This document shows positions 8,441 to 17,506 of a stretch of 64,000 nucleotides of DNA, in pieces. The position numbers and the translations under genes are program-made. This DNA comes from JBGAHD01 sp044226395. GTDB taxonomy: Bacteria; Pseudomonadota; Gammaproteobacteria; Xanthomonadales; Ahniellaceae. How positions within the stretch are numbered: position 1 is the stretch's first letter; the number at the start of each line of letters is the position of its first letter. The notes below the pieces were generated by a model. The model did not search any database. It had not been told where the DNA came from and was given only the letters and a program-made list of their open reading frames with translations. The stretch covers positions 1,277,014-1,341,013 of the forward strand of contig JBGAHD010000001.1 in assembly GCA_044226395.1 (NCBI GenBank), read 5' to 3'.

Positions 8441-10120
8441 ATGAGCGAAACCACCCCGCTGTCACCCGTCGAAGGCATCAAGCGCGACAGCCGTCATCTG
8501 CGCGGCAGCATCGCCGAGAGCCTGACCGACGCGCACACCGGCGCGCTGCGCGAGCCCGACACGCACCTGCTGAAGTTCCACGGCAGCTATCAGCAAGACG
8601 ATCGCGATCTGCGCGATGAACGCCGGCGTCAGAAGCTCGAGCCCAAGTACAGCTTCATGATTCGCACGCGCCTGCCCGGCGGCGTGTGCACGCCGGCGCA
8701 ATGGCTGGCGCTGGACGCGATCGCGCGACGCTACGCCAATGGCACGCTGCGCATCACCACGCGTCAGGCGTTTCAGCTCCACGGCGTGATCAAGCACGAG
8801 CTCAAGGCCACCATCGCCGCGATGAACGCGGTGCTGATCGACACCATCGCGGCCTGCGGTGACGTCAATCGCAATGTGCTGTGCTCATCCAATCCCGTGG
8901 CTTCGGCCGCGCACGCCGAAGCGTACGCGTGGTCGGTCAAGCTCTCCGAGCACCTGCTGCCGCGCACGCGCGCCTATCACGAGATCTGGCTCGATGGCGA
9001 AAAGCTCGTCGGCCCCGAGGAAGAACCGATCTACGGCGCGACCTATCTGCCGCGCAAGTTCAAGGCCGCGATCGCGGTGCCGCCGATCAACGACGTCGAC
9101 ATCTTCGCGCAGGATCTCGGCTTCATCGCCATCATCGAGCACGATCGTCTGATCGGATTCAACCTTGCCGTCGGCGGTGGTCTGGGCACGACGCATGGCG
9201 ATGCGACGACGTATCCACGGCTGGCCGATGTGGTCGGGTTCCTTGCGCCCGAGCAACTGCTCGCGGTGGCCGAAGCGGTCGTGACGATCCAACGCGATCA
9301 CGGCGATCGCAGCAACCGCAAGCACGCGCGGTTGAAGTACACGATCGACACGCACGGCCTTCCTTGGTTCGTCGAGGAACTCAAGCGTCGGCTGGGCTAC
9401 GCACTCGCGCCGCCGAAGCCGGTGACCTTCGCGCATTCGGGCGATCGCTATGGCTGGATCGAAGGCCATGACGGCCGCGCGCATCTGACCCTGCATCTGT
9501 TCAGCGGTCGCGTGGCCAACACGACCGAGCACGCGCACCTCGATGGACTGGCCGAGATCGCGCGCGTGCATCGCGGTGATTTTCGCCTGACGCCGAACCA
9601 GAACCTGATCATCGCCAACGTGCCGCCCGAGGAACGCGCGCGCATCGAGGCCTTGGTCGCGCAATTCGGCCTCGACGGTCACGCGCGCCATTCGCCCACG
9701 CGTCTCGCGGCGCTCGCTTGCGTCGCGTTGCCGACCTGCCCGCTGGCCATGGCCGAAGCCGAGCGCTATCTGCCCGCGTTCACCGCGCGCATGGACGAAG
9801 TGCTCGATCGCCATGGTCTGCGCGACACGCCCATCCACGCCCGCATCACCGGCTGCCCGAACGGTTGCGCGCGACCGTATCTGGGCGAGATCGGTCTTAT
9901 CGGCAAGGCGCCGGGGCGCTACAACCTCTATCTCGGCGCCGATGCCGCGGGCCAGCGCTTGAATACCTTGGTGCGCGAGAACATCGACGAAGACGCGATC
10001 TTCGCCGAACTCGATCCGTTACTCGCGCGCTTCGCCGCGCAGCGCGAGGCGAGTGAAGGCTTCGGCGATTTCCTCTGGCGCGTCGGCATCGTCGGCGCGA
10101 CGACGCGAGGCGCGGCATGA
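8441..10120 (+). CDS. cysI: assimilatory sulfite reductase hemoprotein beta subunit
   Basis: A 559-residue siroheme and [4Fe-4S] enzyme that reduces sulfite to sulfide with electrons from CysJ. Four cluster/siroheme-binding cysteines have the family spacing C-x5-C (Cys427, Cys433) and C-x3-C (Cys472, Cys476, in TGCPNGCARP). Two sulfite/nitrite reductase ferredoxin-like half-domains are recognisable. The chosen start is ATG 8441, immediately after the cysJ stop, because the upstream extension of the frame lies inside cysJ. The stop overlaps the cysH start as ATGA. Its cofactor siroheme can be made by the CysG encoded at 14.1 kb. Confidence 0.97.
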   Translation: MSETTPLSPVEGIKRDSRHLRGSIAESLTDAHTGALREPDTHLLKFHGSYQQDDRDLRDERRRQKLEPKYSFMIRTRLPGGVCTPAQWLALDAIARRYANGTLRITTRQAFQLHGVIKHELKATIAAMNAVLIDTIAACGDVNRNVLCSSNPVASAAHAEAYAWSVKLSEHLLPRTRAYHEIWLDGEKLVGPEEEPIYGATYLPRKFKAAIAVPPINDVDIFAQDLGFIAIIEHDRLIGFNLAVGGGLGTTHGDATTYPRLADVVGFLAPEQLLAVAEAVVTIQRDHGDRSNRKHARLKYTIDTHGLPWFVEELKRRLGYALAPPKPVTFAHSGDRYGWIEGHDGRAHLTLHLFSGRVANTTEHAHLDGLAEIARVHRGDFRLTPNQNLIIANVPPEERARIEALVAQFGLDGHARHSPTRLAALACVALPTCPLAMAEAERYLPAFTARMDEVLDRHGLRDTPIHARITGCPNGCARPYLGEIGLIGKAPGRYNLYLGADAAGQRLNTLVRENIDEDAIFAELDPLLARFAAQREASEGFGDFLWRVGIVGATTRGAA

Positions 10121-10836
10121 GCGCCTTGCACGCGACCGGCGCCGCCGCGCGCGAGCTCGCCGCGATCAATACCGAACTCGCCTCGCTCGATGCCGCGCGG
10201 CGCGTGCGATGGACCTTGGAGCATTTGCCCGGCACGCACGCGCTCACTTCGAGCTTCGGCGCGCAAGCGGCCGTTTCGCTGCATCTGCTGGCCACGCAAC
10301 GGCCCGACATTCCCGTGATCCTCGTCGATACAGGCTATCTGTTTCCGGAGACCTATCGCTTCGCCGATCAATTGCGCGAACGCCTGGGCTTGAACCTGCA
10401 CGTCTATCGCGCGGCACTCAGCCCCGCATGGCAGGAAGCGCGGCACGGCAAGACCTGGGAACACGGCGTCGAGGGCTTGAAGCGCTATCACCAGGTCAAC
10501 AAGATCGAACCGCTGCAGCGCGCCCTGCGCGAACTCAAGGTCGGCACCTGGTTCACCGGCATTCGTCGGCAGCAATCGCAGTCACGCGCGGCGATCGACT
10601 TCGTCGAACTGCGCGAGGGCCGCTACAAGGTGCATCCGCTCGCCGATTGGAGCGATCGCGACATCTGGCAATACCTCACGCGTCACTGCCTGCCCTATCA
10701 CCCGCTGTGGGAGCAAGGCTATGTCTCGATCGGCGACGTGCACAGCACGCGGCCGCTCGACGCCGGCATGCGCGAGGAAGACACGCGCTTTCAAGGACTC
10801 AAACGTGAATGCGGCATCCACGGCCTGGAAGGTTGA
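10117..10836 (+). CDS. cysH: phosphoadenosine phosphosulfate (PAPS) reductase
   Basis: A 239-residue cytoplasmic enzyme that reduces 3'-phosphoadenylylsulfate to sulfite with thioredoxin. Seen: the nucleotide-binding SFGAQAAV near residue 45, GIRRQQSQSR, and the catalytic ECGIHG with Cys232 near the C-terminus. The paired-cysteine motifs that carry an Fe-S cluster in APS reductases are absent, so PAPS should be the substrate. This agrees with the APS kinase domain in the next gene. It overlaps cysI by 4 bp (ATGA), which implies translational coupling. Confidence 0.95.
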   Translation: MSALHATGAAARELAAINTELASLDAARRVRWTLEHLPGTHALTSSFGAQAAVSLHLLATQRPDIPVILVDTGYLFPETYRFADQLRERLGLNLHVYRAALSPAWQEARHGKTWEHGVEGLKRYHQVNKIEPLQRALRELKVGTWFTGIRRQQSQSRAAIDFVELREGRYKVHPLADWSDRDIWQYLTRHCLPYHPLWEQGYVSIGDVHSTRPLDAGMREEDTRFQGLKRECGIHGLEG

Positions 10837-10877
10837 CGCCGCGATTCACGCCCTATGACCACCCGCACTGGAACGAC

Positions 10878-12635
10878 ATGACTCACGCCTCCGCCGCACT
10901 CTCCACCCGTCCCGAACACGCGCTCGCCGCACTGAACGCGCCGCATGGCGGCGAGTTGGTTGATCTCTACGTCGGCGCCGCCGAAGCCGAGCGCCTGGTG
11001 CGTGAAGCCGGCCAATGGCCTTCGTGGGATCTCACGCCGCGACAGCTGTGCGATCTCGAATTACTGCTCAATGGCGCGTTCTCGCCACTGACTGGTTTCC
11101 TCGGCCAAGCCGACTACGAGGCGGTCGTCACCGGCTCGCGCCTCGCCGACGGCACGCTGTGGCCGATCCCGATCACGCTCGACGTGCCGGAAGCTTTCGC
11201 GGAATCGCTGAAGCCCGGCGCGACGATCGTGCTGCGCGATGCGGAAGGCGTGCCGCTGGCCCTGCTTGATGTCAGCGAGACCTATCGACCCGACCGTGAG
11301 CGCGAAGCCGAACTCGTCTACGGCACGCTCGACCGCACGCATCCGGGCGTGGCCGCGCTGCTCGAGCGCTCGCATCCGGTTTACGTCGGCGGTCGTCTGC
11401 GCGGCTTGCGCGCGCCGGCGCATCACGATTTCGCGGAACTGCGCGACTCGCCGCGCGAACTGCGCGAGTGGTTCGCGGCCAATGCATGGCAGCGGGTCGT
11501 CGCGTTCCAAACGCGCAATCCGCTGCATCGCGCGCATCGCGAACTGACGTGGCGCGCGGCCACGCAGGCGCAGGCGAAACTCCTCATCCATCCGGTCGTG
11601 GGCCTGACCAAGCCCGGCGATGTCGATCACTACACGCGCGTGCGCTGCTATCGCAGTCTGCTGCGTCACTATCCCGTAGGCTCGGTGAAGCTGTCGCTGC
11701 TGCCGCTGGCGATGCGCATGGCCGGTCCGCGCGAAGCGCTGTGGCACGCGATCATTCGCAAGAACTATGGCGTGAGTCATTTCATCATCGGGCGCGATCA
11801 CGCGGGCCCGGGCAACGATGCCGCGGGCAAGCCGTTCTACGATCCGTTCGCGGCGCAGGAACTGGTGGTGCGGCATCAGGCCGAGCTCGGCATTCAGGTC
11901 GTGCCCTTCCGCACCGTGGCCTATGTCGCCAATCGCGATGCCTATGTCGCCACCGATGAACTGCGCGATGGCGATCAAGTGCGCGACATCTCCGGCACCG
12001 AACTGCGTCGCCTGCTCAACGAGGGCGAGCCGATCCCCGCGTGGTACACCTACCCCGACGTCGCCGAGATCCTGCGCGAACGACATCCGGCCAGGGGTGA
12101 GCGCGGCTTCGTGCTGTTCTTCACCGGGCTATCGGGCTCGGGCAAGTCGACGCTGGCGCAGGCGGTGATCGCGCGGTTGCTGGAAGACTCGGCGCGACCG
12201 ATCACCCTGCTCGATGGCGACGTGGTGCGAAAGCATCTGTCCAAGGGCCTGGGCTTCTCGCGCGAGGATCGCGCGGCGAATGTCACGCGCATCGGCTTCG
12301 TCGCGGCCGAGATCGCGCGTCATGGCGGCATCGCCGTGTGCGCGCCAATCGCGCCTTACGCCGACGCGCGCGCCGAAGTGCGCGCCTTGGTCGAAGCCAA
12401 CGCGGACTTCATCGAGATCCACGTCAGCACGCCGATCGAGGTCTGCGAGGGCCGTGATCGCAAGGGCCTGTACGCGCAAGCGCGCGCGGGCAAGATCAAG
12501 GGCTTCACCGGCATCGACGATCCCTACGAAACGCCGCTGCATCCGGAACTGCGTCTGGACACCACGCGCGCGAACACGCGCGAGCTGGCGGCGCGAATTC
12601 TGGTGCTGCTGCGCGAGCGCGGATTGATTCGCTGA
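10878..12635 (+). CDS. bifunctional sulfate adenylyltransferase / adenylylsulfate kinase (Sat-CysC fusion)
   Basis: A 585-residue fusion that activates sulfate in two steps: sulfate + ATP to APS (N-terminal ATP sulfurylase, about 1-395), then APS + ATP to PAPS (C-terminal APS kinase, about 410-585). ATP sulfurylase motifs are QTRNPLHRAHR from residue 211, KPGDVDHYTR and IGRDHAGPG near 304-312. The kinase has the P-loop GLSGSGKS at 417-424 and LDGDVVRKHLSKGLGFS. The sulfurylase half is the single-chain Sat type, not the GTPase-linked CysDN type usual in gammaproteobacteria. I chose ATG 10878 because a longer in-frame start at 10809 would overlap cysH. A strong hairpin follows the stop. Confidence 0.93.
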   Translation: MTHASAALSTRPEHALAALNAPHGGELVDLYVGAAEAERLVREAGQWPSWDLTPRQLCDLELLLNGAFSPLTGFLGQADYEAVVTGSRLADGTLWPIPITLDVPEAFAESLKPGATIVLRDAEGVPLALLDVSETYRPDREREAELVYGTLDRTHPGVAALLERSHPVYVGGRLRGLRAPAHHDFAELRDSPRELREWFAANAWQRVVAFQTRNPLHRAHRELTWRAATQAQAKLLIHPVVGLTKPGDVDHYTRVRCYRSLLRHYPVGSVKLSLLPLAMRMAGPREALWHAIIRKNYGVSHFIIGRDHAGPGNDAAGKPFYDPFAAQELVVRHQAELGIQVVPFRTVAYVANRDAYVATDELRDGDQVRDISGTELRRLLNEGEPIPAWYTYPDVAEILRERHPARGERGFVLFFTGLSGSGKSTLAQAVIARLLEDSARPITLLDGDVVRKHLSKGLGFSREDRAANVTRIGFVAAEIARHGGIAVCAPIAPYADARAEVRALVEANADFIEIHVSTPIEVCEGRDRKGLYAQARAGKIKGFTGIDDPYETPLHPELRLDTTRANTRELAARILVLLRERGLIR

Positions 12636-12645
12636 GAGGAAACGA

Positions 12646-12675
12646 ACGCGGCGCTTCCTCACGGAAGCGCCGCGT
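12646..12675. terminator. bidirectional terminator hairpin between the cys operon and cysB
   Basis: A perfect 13-bp stem (12646-12658 with 12663-12675) and TCAC loop lies between the convergent stop codons of the Sat-CysC gene and cysB. The T-tract is weak on both sides. Confidence 0.75.
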
Positions 12676-12716
12676 CAAACCATCACTACTCACGCGCCGA
12701 GAACGGCGCGTATCGC

Positions 12717-13754
12717 TCAACCGAAACCGCTGACCGAAGCGAGCGCGGGCGCGCGTTCACGGCGCGGCGCCGGCGCGGCGACCTGCGTCTCCAGCGGCCA
12801 GTGCGGCACGAAGGTCGGCTTGACCGTGGCCTGACGATCGCCCGCCAACCAGCGGCGCACGGCGATCACGTCGACATGCGGCGCGAAGCGCGCGAGCAGG
12901 AACTCCATCGGCGCGGTCAGCACGCGATCCGAGCGCGGAATCAGCCAGGTCGTGCACGGCGGCAGCAAGTGCGCGAGCGGCAGCACGCGCAGATCGTCGT
13001 CCGCCGACGACAAGGCCATCTGCGCCAGGATGCCCACGCCGAGGCCGGAGCGCACATAGGTCTTGATCAGATCCGCGTCCTGCGCCGTGCAGGCGAAGCG
13101 CGGCGTTTGCTCGTGCAGCGCGAACACGCGTTGCAGGGCCGATTGCGGCGTGACCGTGGAGTCGTAGCTCACGAGCGGATACTGAGCGAGCTTTTCTACC
13201 GTCAGCAAAGGCCCGCGCGCCAAGGGATGCGCGCGCGGCACCACGGCGACCTGCTGCCAGCGATACACGGGCAAGGCCAGCGGCGCTGGCGCCTTGTCGT
13301 CGGAGGTGCTGATCAGGGCCACGTCGATTTCGCCGCGCGCGACCTGGGCGAGCGATTCATCACGCGCGCTTTGGGTCACGTGCACGGTCAGCGCCGGCAT
13401 TTCCGCCTTCAGCGCGGAGATGTAGGGCGGCAGCACGAAGCGCGCCTGAGTGTGCGAGGTGGAGATGCTCAACGACCCGCCGTTGTTGCGCTTGAGCGTG
13501 GTCGACAGCGCGCGGATGCGCGAGGCTTCTTCGAGGATCGAACGCGCGCGTTCGATGACTTGTTCGCCCTCGGGCGTGAGGCTTTGCAGGCTCTTGCCGC
13601 GGCGCTTGATGAGTTGGAAGCCGAGCTCGGATTCGAGCTGGCGAAGTTGCTTGGAAAGACCCGGTTGGGTCGCGTGCACTCGCTCGGCGGCGAGGGTGAT
13701 GTTCAGGCCGGCATCAACGATGGCGACTAGGTAACGCAGCTGTGCGAGTGTCAT
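12717..13754 (-). CDS. cysB: LysR-type regulator of cysteine/sulfate assimilation genes (CysB-like)
   Basis: A 345-residue LysR-family transcription factor. N-terminal winged helix-turn-helix (residues about 1-60: ITLAAERVHATQPGLSKQLRQLESELG), then a two-lobed effector domain with the CysB-type STSHTQARFVLPP segment (about 100-112). CysB family members bind O-acetylserine or N-acetylserine and activate sulfate-assimilation genes. The convergent position next to cysJIH-sat/cysC and divergent from cysG supports this. The last 40 or so residues are a Pro/Ala/Arg-rich extension beyond the usual domain. It starts at ATG 13752-13754 without a strong Shine-Dalgarno. Confidence 0.9.
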   Translation of the reverse strand: MTLAQLRYLVAIVDAGLNITLAAERVHATQPGLSKQLRQLESELGFQLIKRRGKSLQSLTPEGEQVIERARSILEEASRIRALSTTLKRNNGGSLSISTSHTQARFVLPPYISALKAEMPALTVHVTQSARDESLAQVARGEIDVALISTSDDKAPAPLALPVYRWQQVAVVPRAHPLARGPLLTVEKLAQYPLVSYDSTVTPQSALQRVFALHEQTPRFACTAQDADLIKTYVRSGLGVGILAQMALSSADDDLRVLPLAHLLPPCTTWLIPRSDRVLTAPMEFLLARFAPHVDVIAVRRWLAGDRQATVKPTFVPHWPLETQVAAPAPRRERAPALASVSGFG

Positions 13755-14062
13755 GATCCGTGCTCAATGAAGGGGGTTGGGATGTACGACCAGGGCTTCG
13801 ATTCGCCGCAAACATCGACATTCGACAACAGACTCGCCAAGCCGCTTTCGGCGGCATTACTCGCATCGATTTAATGGCCATGGCGATCTCCCCGTTCACG
13901 GTTGAAAAAGGATCAGTGGGGTCGAGGCTACTTTTTTTGCAGTGCAGCGTCCACAACCGCTTGTCGGATCATAACCAAGCCGCATAAGCGGCCCGGACGG
14001 AATCATTTCCCCCGAGTCGACGCCGGTCCTAGCGTGTCAGTCCTCTCATCAGGGCTTTGAAA
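13755..14062. other. divergent intergenic region cysB | cysG
   Basis: 308 bp without a believable gene, and richer in A+T than its surroundings. It contains an A5 and a T7 tract (around 13907 and 13932) and an interrupted inverted repeat CCGCTT...AAGCGG (about 13959-13992). CysB-regulated promoters are expected here. Confidence 0.4.
14006..14035 (+). promoter_or_regulatory. candidate cysG promoter
   Basis: TTTCCC at 14006-14011, an 18-bp spacer and TAGCGT at 14030-14035 would start transcription near 14042. That gives a leader of about 20 nt with AGGG (14051-14054) before the ATG at 14063. The -35 match is poor, as expected of an activator-dependent promoter. Confidence 0.4.
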
Positions 14063-15490
14063 ATGCGCTATTTCCCGGTGTTTCTCGATCTGCGCCAGCG
14101 GCTGGCGCTGGTCCTGGGCGACGGCCCCGTGGCTCGGGCCAAGATCACCGCCCTTCTTGCTGCGGGTGCGCAAGTCAGGCACCGGATCGCGGCCCCTGGC
14201 CCGGCGATCGACGCCGCGATCGAACAGCGCGTCGGCGATTACGCGAGCACCGATCTCGATGATGTCGCGCTAGTCGTGGCGACCGTATCGGCGCCCGAGC
14301 GCTTGCTCGCCGAAGCGCGCGCGCGCGGCATCCCGGTCAACGTCGTCGACCGTCCCGAGCAATCGACCGCGATCATGCCCGCGATCGTCGATCGCGATCC
14401 GATCACCATCGCGATCGGCAGCGCCGGCACCGCGCCCGTGCTCGCGCGTCGCTTGCGCGAGCGCTTGGAAACCTTGCTCGAACCCAGCCTCGGCGCGCTC
14501 GCGCGCTTCGCCGAACGTCAACGTCAGCGCGTGCGCCAGCATCTGCCCGATGCCAGCGCGCGTCGACGGTTCTGGGAACGCATCTTCGATGGCGAAGTGG
14601 CGACCTTGCTGCGCGATCATCGCGATGCCGCCGCCACGCGCGAGTTCGATCGTCAGCTCCATGCCGACGCGCGCGCGCCCGCGCCCACCGGTCGCGTGAC
14701 CTTGGTCGGCGCGGGCACGGGCGATCCTGGCCTGCTGACGATGCGCGCCTTGCGCGCGATCCAGGACGCCGACGTGGTCTTTCACGATCGTCTGATCAGC
14801 GCCGAAGTGCTGGATCTGATTCGTCGCGATGCCGAGCGCGTCGACGTGGGCAAGCAAGCCGGCGGCGCTTGCACCACGCAAGCCGAGATCCATGCGCGCC
14901 TGATTCACGCGGCGCGCGCGGGGCGGCGCGTGGTGCGACTCAAGTGCGGCGATCCGTTGACCTTCGCGCGCGGCGGCGAAGAACTGGAATGCCTGCGCGA
15001 GCACGGTATCGATTTCGAAGTGGTGCCCGGCATCACTGCGGCGCAGGCATGCGCCGCGCACGCGGGCATTCCCCTCACGCATCGCGATCATGCCCAGGCC
15101 GTGCGCTTCATCACCGCGCATCACGCCGACGCGTGGCGCGGCAATGGCCAAGCGCCGTTGCGTCGGCCCGACGAAACCCTGGTCGTGTACATGGGCGTGT
15201 CGGTGTTGAACACCTTGGTCGAACGTCTGCGTCGGGAAGGCGAGCCCGCATCGACTTCGGCCGCCATTGTCGAGAACGGCTCGCGGCCGCAGCAGCGCGT
15301 CGTCGTGGGGCGGCTCGACCGCATCGTCGGCTTGGCCGCGCGGCATCAGATCGCATCGCCGGCGCTGTTCATCGTGGGCCCGGTCACCGCGCTCGCGCGC
15401 GAGCTGCACTGGTTCGGGCAAGCGCCGATCACGGATGTGCCCGAAGCGGAAGACCTCGCCGTGCCGGCCGCCGGTTCCTATGCGTATTGA
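14063..15490 (+). CDS. cysG: siroheme synthase (uroporphyrinogen-III C-methyltransferase / precorrin-2 dehydrogenase / ferrochelatase)
   Basis: A 475-residue multifunctional enzyme that makes siroheme, the prosthetic group of CysI. The N-terminal half (about 1-205) is the NAD-dependent precorrin-2 dehydrogenase/ferrochelatase (nucleotide-binding LVLGDGPVARAK near the start, then IGSAGTAPVLARRLRERLE). The C-terminal half (from about 212) is the SAM-dependent methyltransferase, with VGAGTGDPGLLT, VVRLKCGDPLTFARGGEE and VVPGITAAQACAAHAGIPLTHR split over its length. ATG 14063 is preferred to the in-frame TTG two codons upstream because of its placement after AGGG. Its location next to cysB and the cys operon ties cofactor supply to sulfate reduction. 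Confidence 0.95.
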   Translation: MRYFPVFLDLRQRLALVLGDGPVARAKITALLAAGAQVRHRIAAPGPAIDAAIEQRVGDYASTDLDDVALVVATVSAPERLLAEARARGIPVNVVDRPEQSTAIMPAIVDRDPITIAIGSAGTAPVLARRLRERLETLLEPSLGALARFAERQRQRVRQHLPDASARRRFWERIFDGEVATLLRDHRDAAATREFDRQLHADARAPAPTGRVTLVGAGTGDPGLLTMRALRAIQDADVVFHDRLISAEVLDLIRRDAERVDVGKQAGGACTTQAEIHARLIHAARAGRRVVRLKCGDPLTFARGGEELECLREHGIDFEVVPGITAAQACAAHAGIPLTHRDHAQAVRFITAHHADAWRGNGQAPLRRPDETLVVYMGVSVLNTLVERLRREGEPASTSAAIVENGSRPQQRVVVGRLDRIVGLAARHQIASPALFIVGPVTALARELHWFGQAPITDVPEAEDLAVPAAGSYAY

Positions 15491-15524
15491 AAATAGACGC
15501 GCTGAGAATAGACGTACAAAAAAT

Positions 15525-15556
15525 AGAAAGGGCCCGCTTGCGCGAGCCCTTTCTTC
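15525..15556 (+). terminator. rho-independent terminator of cysG
   Basis: AGAAAGGGC (15525-15533) pairs perfectly with GCCCTTTCT (15546-15554) around a 12-nt loop. The hairpin lies 34 nt after the cysG stop and can also serve the convergent DUF3011 gene. Confidence 0.8.
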
Positions 15557-15576
15557 AACCTTCGCGACCGTGATCC

Positions 15577-16107
15577 TCAGCGGATCTCGAACTCCGCCGC
15601 GCAACCGCGATCGACCCAGATGCCGCCGCGGTCATAACCCCAACTGCGGTTGAAGCGGCACTCGGCGCTGGACGTCTGATAGACCAGATTGACGTCGCGA
15701 CGCACGCGCACCGGGCAGTAGTTGTAGCGATAGTCGCGCGACTCGCAGGTGATCCGGTCGCCGCCACCGTAACCCCGGTCGCCGCCGTAACCACCGCCAT
15801 AGCCTGGGCGGTCATAGCCTCGGCCGCCACCACCGATTTCGAAATCGGCCTTGCAGCCGGCGGTGACCCAGATGCCGCGACGGTCGTAGCCCCAGGTCTC
15901 GCCTTCATCGCAGGGCGTGCGGCTGATCTGATTGACGATACGCACGCCGCCACGGGTGTTCACCGGGCAGTAGTTGTCGTTGTAGTCCCGCGACTCGCAG
16001 CGGATGACGTAACCGCCGCCACCGCCGTAGTACTGCGCGTCCGCCCGGCCAGTGAAACCCAGCGCCGTGATCGTCACCAGGACCGCACCCAACCAACCGA
16101 TACGCAT
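15577..16107 (-). CDS. secreted DUF3011 protein with two repeats
   Basis: A 176-residue exported protein. A signal peptide (about 1-24, cleaved after GRADA) precedes two copies of a DUF3011 module, each with CESRDY...NYCPV, a C[DR] segment, SWGYD/TWGYDRRGIW and a final Cys, so about eight paired cysteines that probably form disulfides in the periplasm. The modules are joined by a flexible Gly/Tyr-rich linker (about 92-116). The function of DUF3011 is unknown. The start is ATG at 16107 with AAGGAG upstream. It is convergent with cysG and sits behind its terminator. Confidence 0.85.
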   Translation of the reverse strand: MRIGWLGAVLVTITALGFTGRADAQYYGGGGGYVIRCESRDYNDNYCPVNTRGGVRIVNQISRTPCDEGETWGYDRRGIWVTAGCKADFEIGGGGRGYDRPGYGGGYGGDRGYGGGDRITCESRDYRYNYCPVRVRRDVNLVYQTSSAECRFNRSWGYDRGGIWVDRGCAAEFEIR

Positions 16108-16192
16108 CTTGCTGCTCCTTGAGCCACGGCGAGACGGACGCCGTTTCTTGTCGGGGCGCAGTTTAACGCGAGCCGATGAATCGTCGGCAAAT

Positions 16193-16216
16193 ACGGCGGC
16201 CCGTTCGGGCCGCCGT
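16193..16216 (-). terminator. terminator hairpin of the secreted protein gene at 16.2-17.4 kb
   Basis: A perfect 10-bp stem (16193-16202 with 16207-16216) and GTTC loop lies 20 bp beyond the stop of the minus-strand gene. The following minus-strand bases are TATTTG. Confidence 0.65.
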
Positions 16217-16236
16217 GGGAGGGGCCGACGCCGGTC

Positions 16237-17364
16237 TTACTGGCGCACGAAGGCGCGGATCAGCGCGAAGTTGGGGCTGCGCAGACCCAGCAGAAACACC
16301 TTGGAATCGCCGTAGTTATTGTCGATCAGGGCCGAAGGGCCGACGAAGGCGCCATTGAGATTGGTGCCACCGGCATTGCCGCAGTTGGTCACGGTCAAGG
16401 TGGTTTGATAAATGTTGTAGCGCGCGTTCGGGATCGAAATCTGCCCGGTCAGCGAGCAGCCGGTATTGTCATTGTTCGTGATCGCGCCGGACGCCGAGAT
16501 GGTGATCTTCTCCTGGGTGTTGGTGGCCAGGTCGATGATGTAGTTGCCCGCGAGCGCCGCCAGCGAGGCGCCGCGCGTGTAGCGCGGGTCGTAGAGCAAG
16601 GTCCAAGTGCCCGCCGCCAGGCGCGAACCGGAATAGCTCGCCGTCGCCGAATCGTGACGCAGGAAGGTGCCGTTGCCGGTGAAGGTCGTCGTGGTGCCGC
16701 CACCGAAGTTCGCGCCGGGACCGGTGATGCCATCGCCGTTGAAGGTGAAGGTCGTGCCCAGATCATTGGCCGTGACCGTGCCCTGATACATGGCCTGGGT
16801 GTTGCTCTGGACCATGGTCAGCTTGTTGTCGGTGTCGATGAAGGCATAGGCGCTGAGATTGCCGATGAAGCCTGAGTACAGACCCGCCAAGGGCGAGCAC
16901 GACAGACCCTGGATATCGGTCAGACGCGAGATCGGCGTCGAGCCGTTGGCGAACTGCAGACCATTGCCGTTGTAGCTCGACGTCCAGCTCAGCGTGCCTT
17001 GATCGCAGCCGGTGAAGGTCATCTGCAACACGCCCCAGGTGTCGACCACCGGCGCCGGCGTGAACGTGCCGAACACCATGTTGCGCGTGATGAACGCCTG
17101 GCCTTGGATCGTATTGCCATTGATCGTGCCCGAGCCCACGACCCAGGCCTGATGGCCGAGGTTGTCATAGGTGTACCAGGCGAACGACGCGGTTGTGGGG
17201 CCCGTGACCTCGACGACCACGCCATGACCCGATTGTCCCGGCGAATACCAACTGCCACTGAAACTGGCATCGATCGCGGCCGAAGCCATCTGCCAGGGCG
17301 CGAGGACCACGGCGGCCATCGCGGCCACGCGCGCGCCGAGACGCTTGCTGAAATTCCAATTCAC
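16237..17364 (-). CDS. secreted protein of unknown function with GSWYSPGQSGHG motif
   Basis: A 375-residue exported protein rich in Thr, Asn, Gly and aromatic residues, as in beta-strand-rich surface proteins. The signal peptide covers about residues 1-29 (cleavage after ASA). The mature N-terminus carries FSGSWYSPGQSGHGVVVEV, which I recognise as a recurring motif in secreted Lysobacterales proteins of no known function. No catalytic motif is seen. The single cysteines at about 120, 156, 303 and 327 could form two disulfides. The start is a GTG at 17362-17364 with AAGGAG 8 nt upstream. It stands alone between a hairpin and a divergent leaderless gene. Confidence 0.8.
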   Translation of the reverse strand: MNWNFSKRLGARVAAMAAVVLAPWQMASAAIDASFSGSWYSPGQSGHGVVVEVTGPTTASFAWYTYDNLGHQAWVVGSGTINGNTIQGQAFITRNMVFGTFTPAPVVDTWGVLQMTFTGCDQGTLSWTSSYNGNGLQFANGSTPISRLTDIQGLSCSPLAGLYSGFIGNLSAYAFIDTDNKLTMVQSNTQAMYQGTVTANDLGTTFTFNGDGITGPGANFGGGTTTTFTGNGTFLRHDSATASYSGSRLAAGTWTLLYDPRYTRGASLAALAGNYIIDLATNTQEKITISASGAITNNDNTGCSLTGQISIPNARYNIYQTTLTVTNCGNAGGTNLNGAFVGPSALIDNNYGDSKVFLLGLRSPNFALIRAFVRQ

Positions 17365-17506
17365 CGGTGTTCTCCTTGGGATCGTGGGGCGGAACTGTAA
17401 CCGAGTCCAGGACGGACGACACGGCCTTTTCGACGCAACCCGCGACTAACGAAATTCAAACACGCGCGACTGACGACGACGACACGGCCCGACGGTTGGC
17501 GTTTGC

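Noticed and set aside
13714..13956. 80-codon minus-strand frame in the cysB-cysG gap
   Set aside because: Overlaps the cysB start, has no Shine-Dalgarno or family match, and lies where a promoter is expected.
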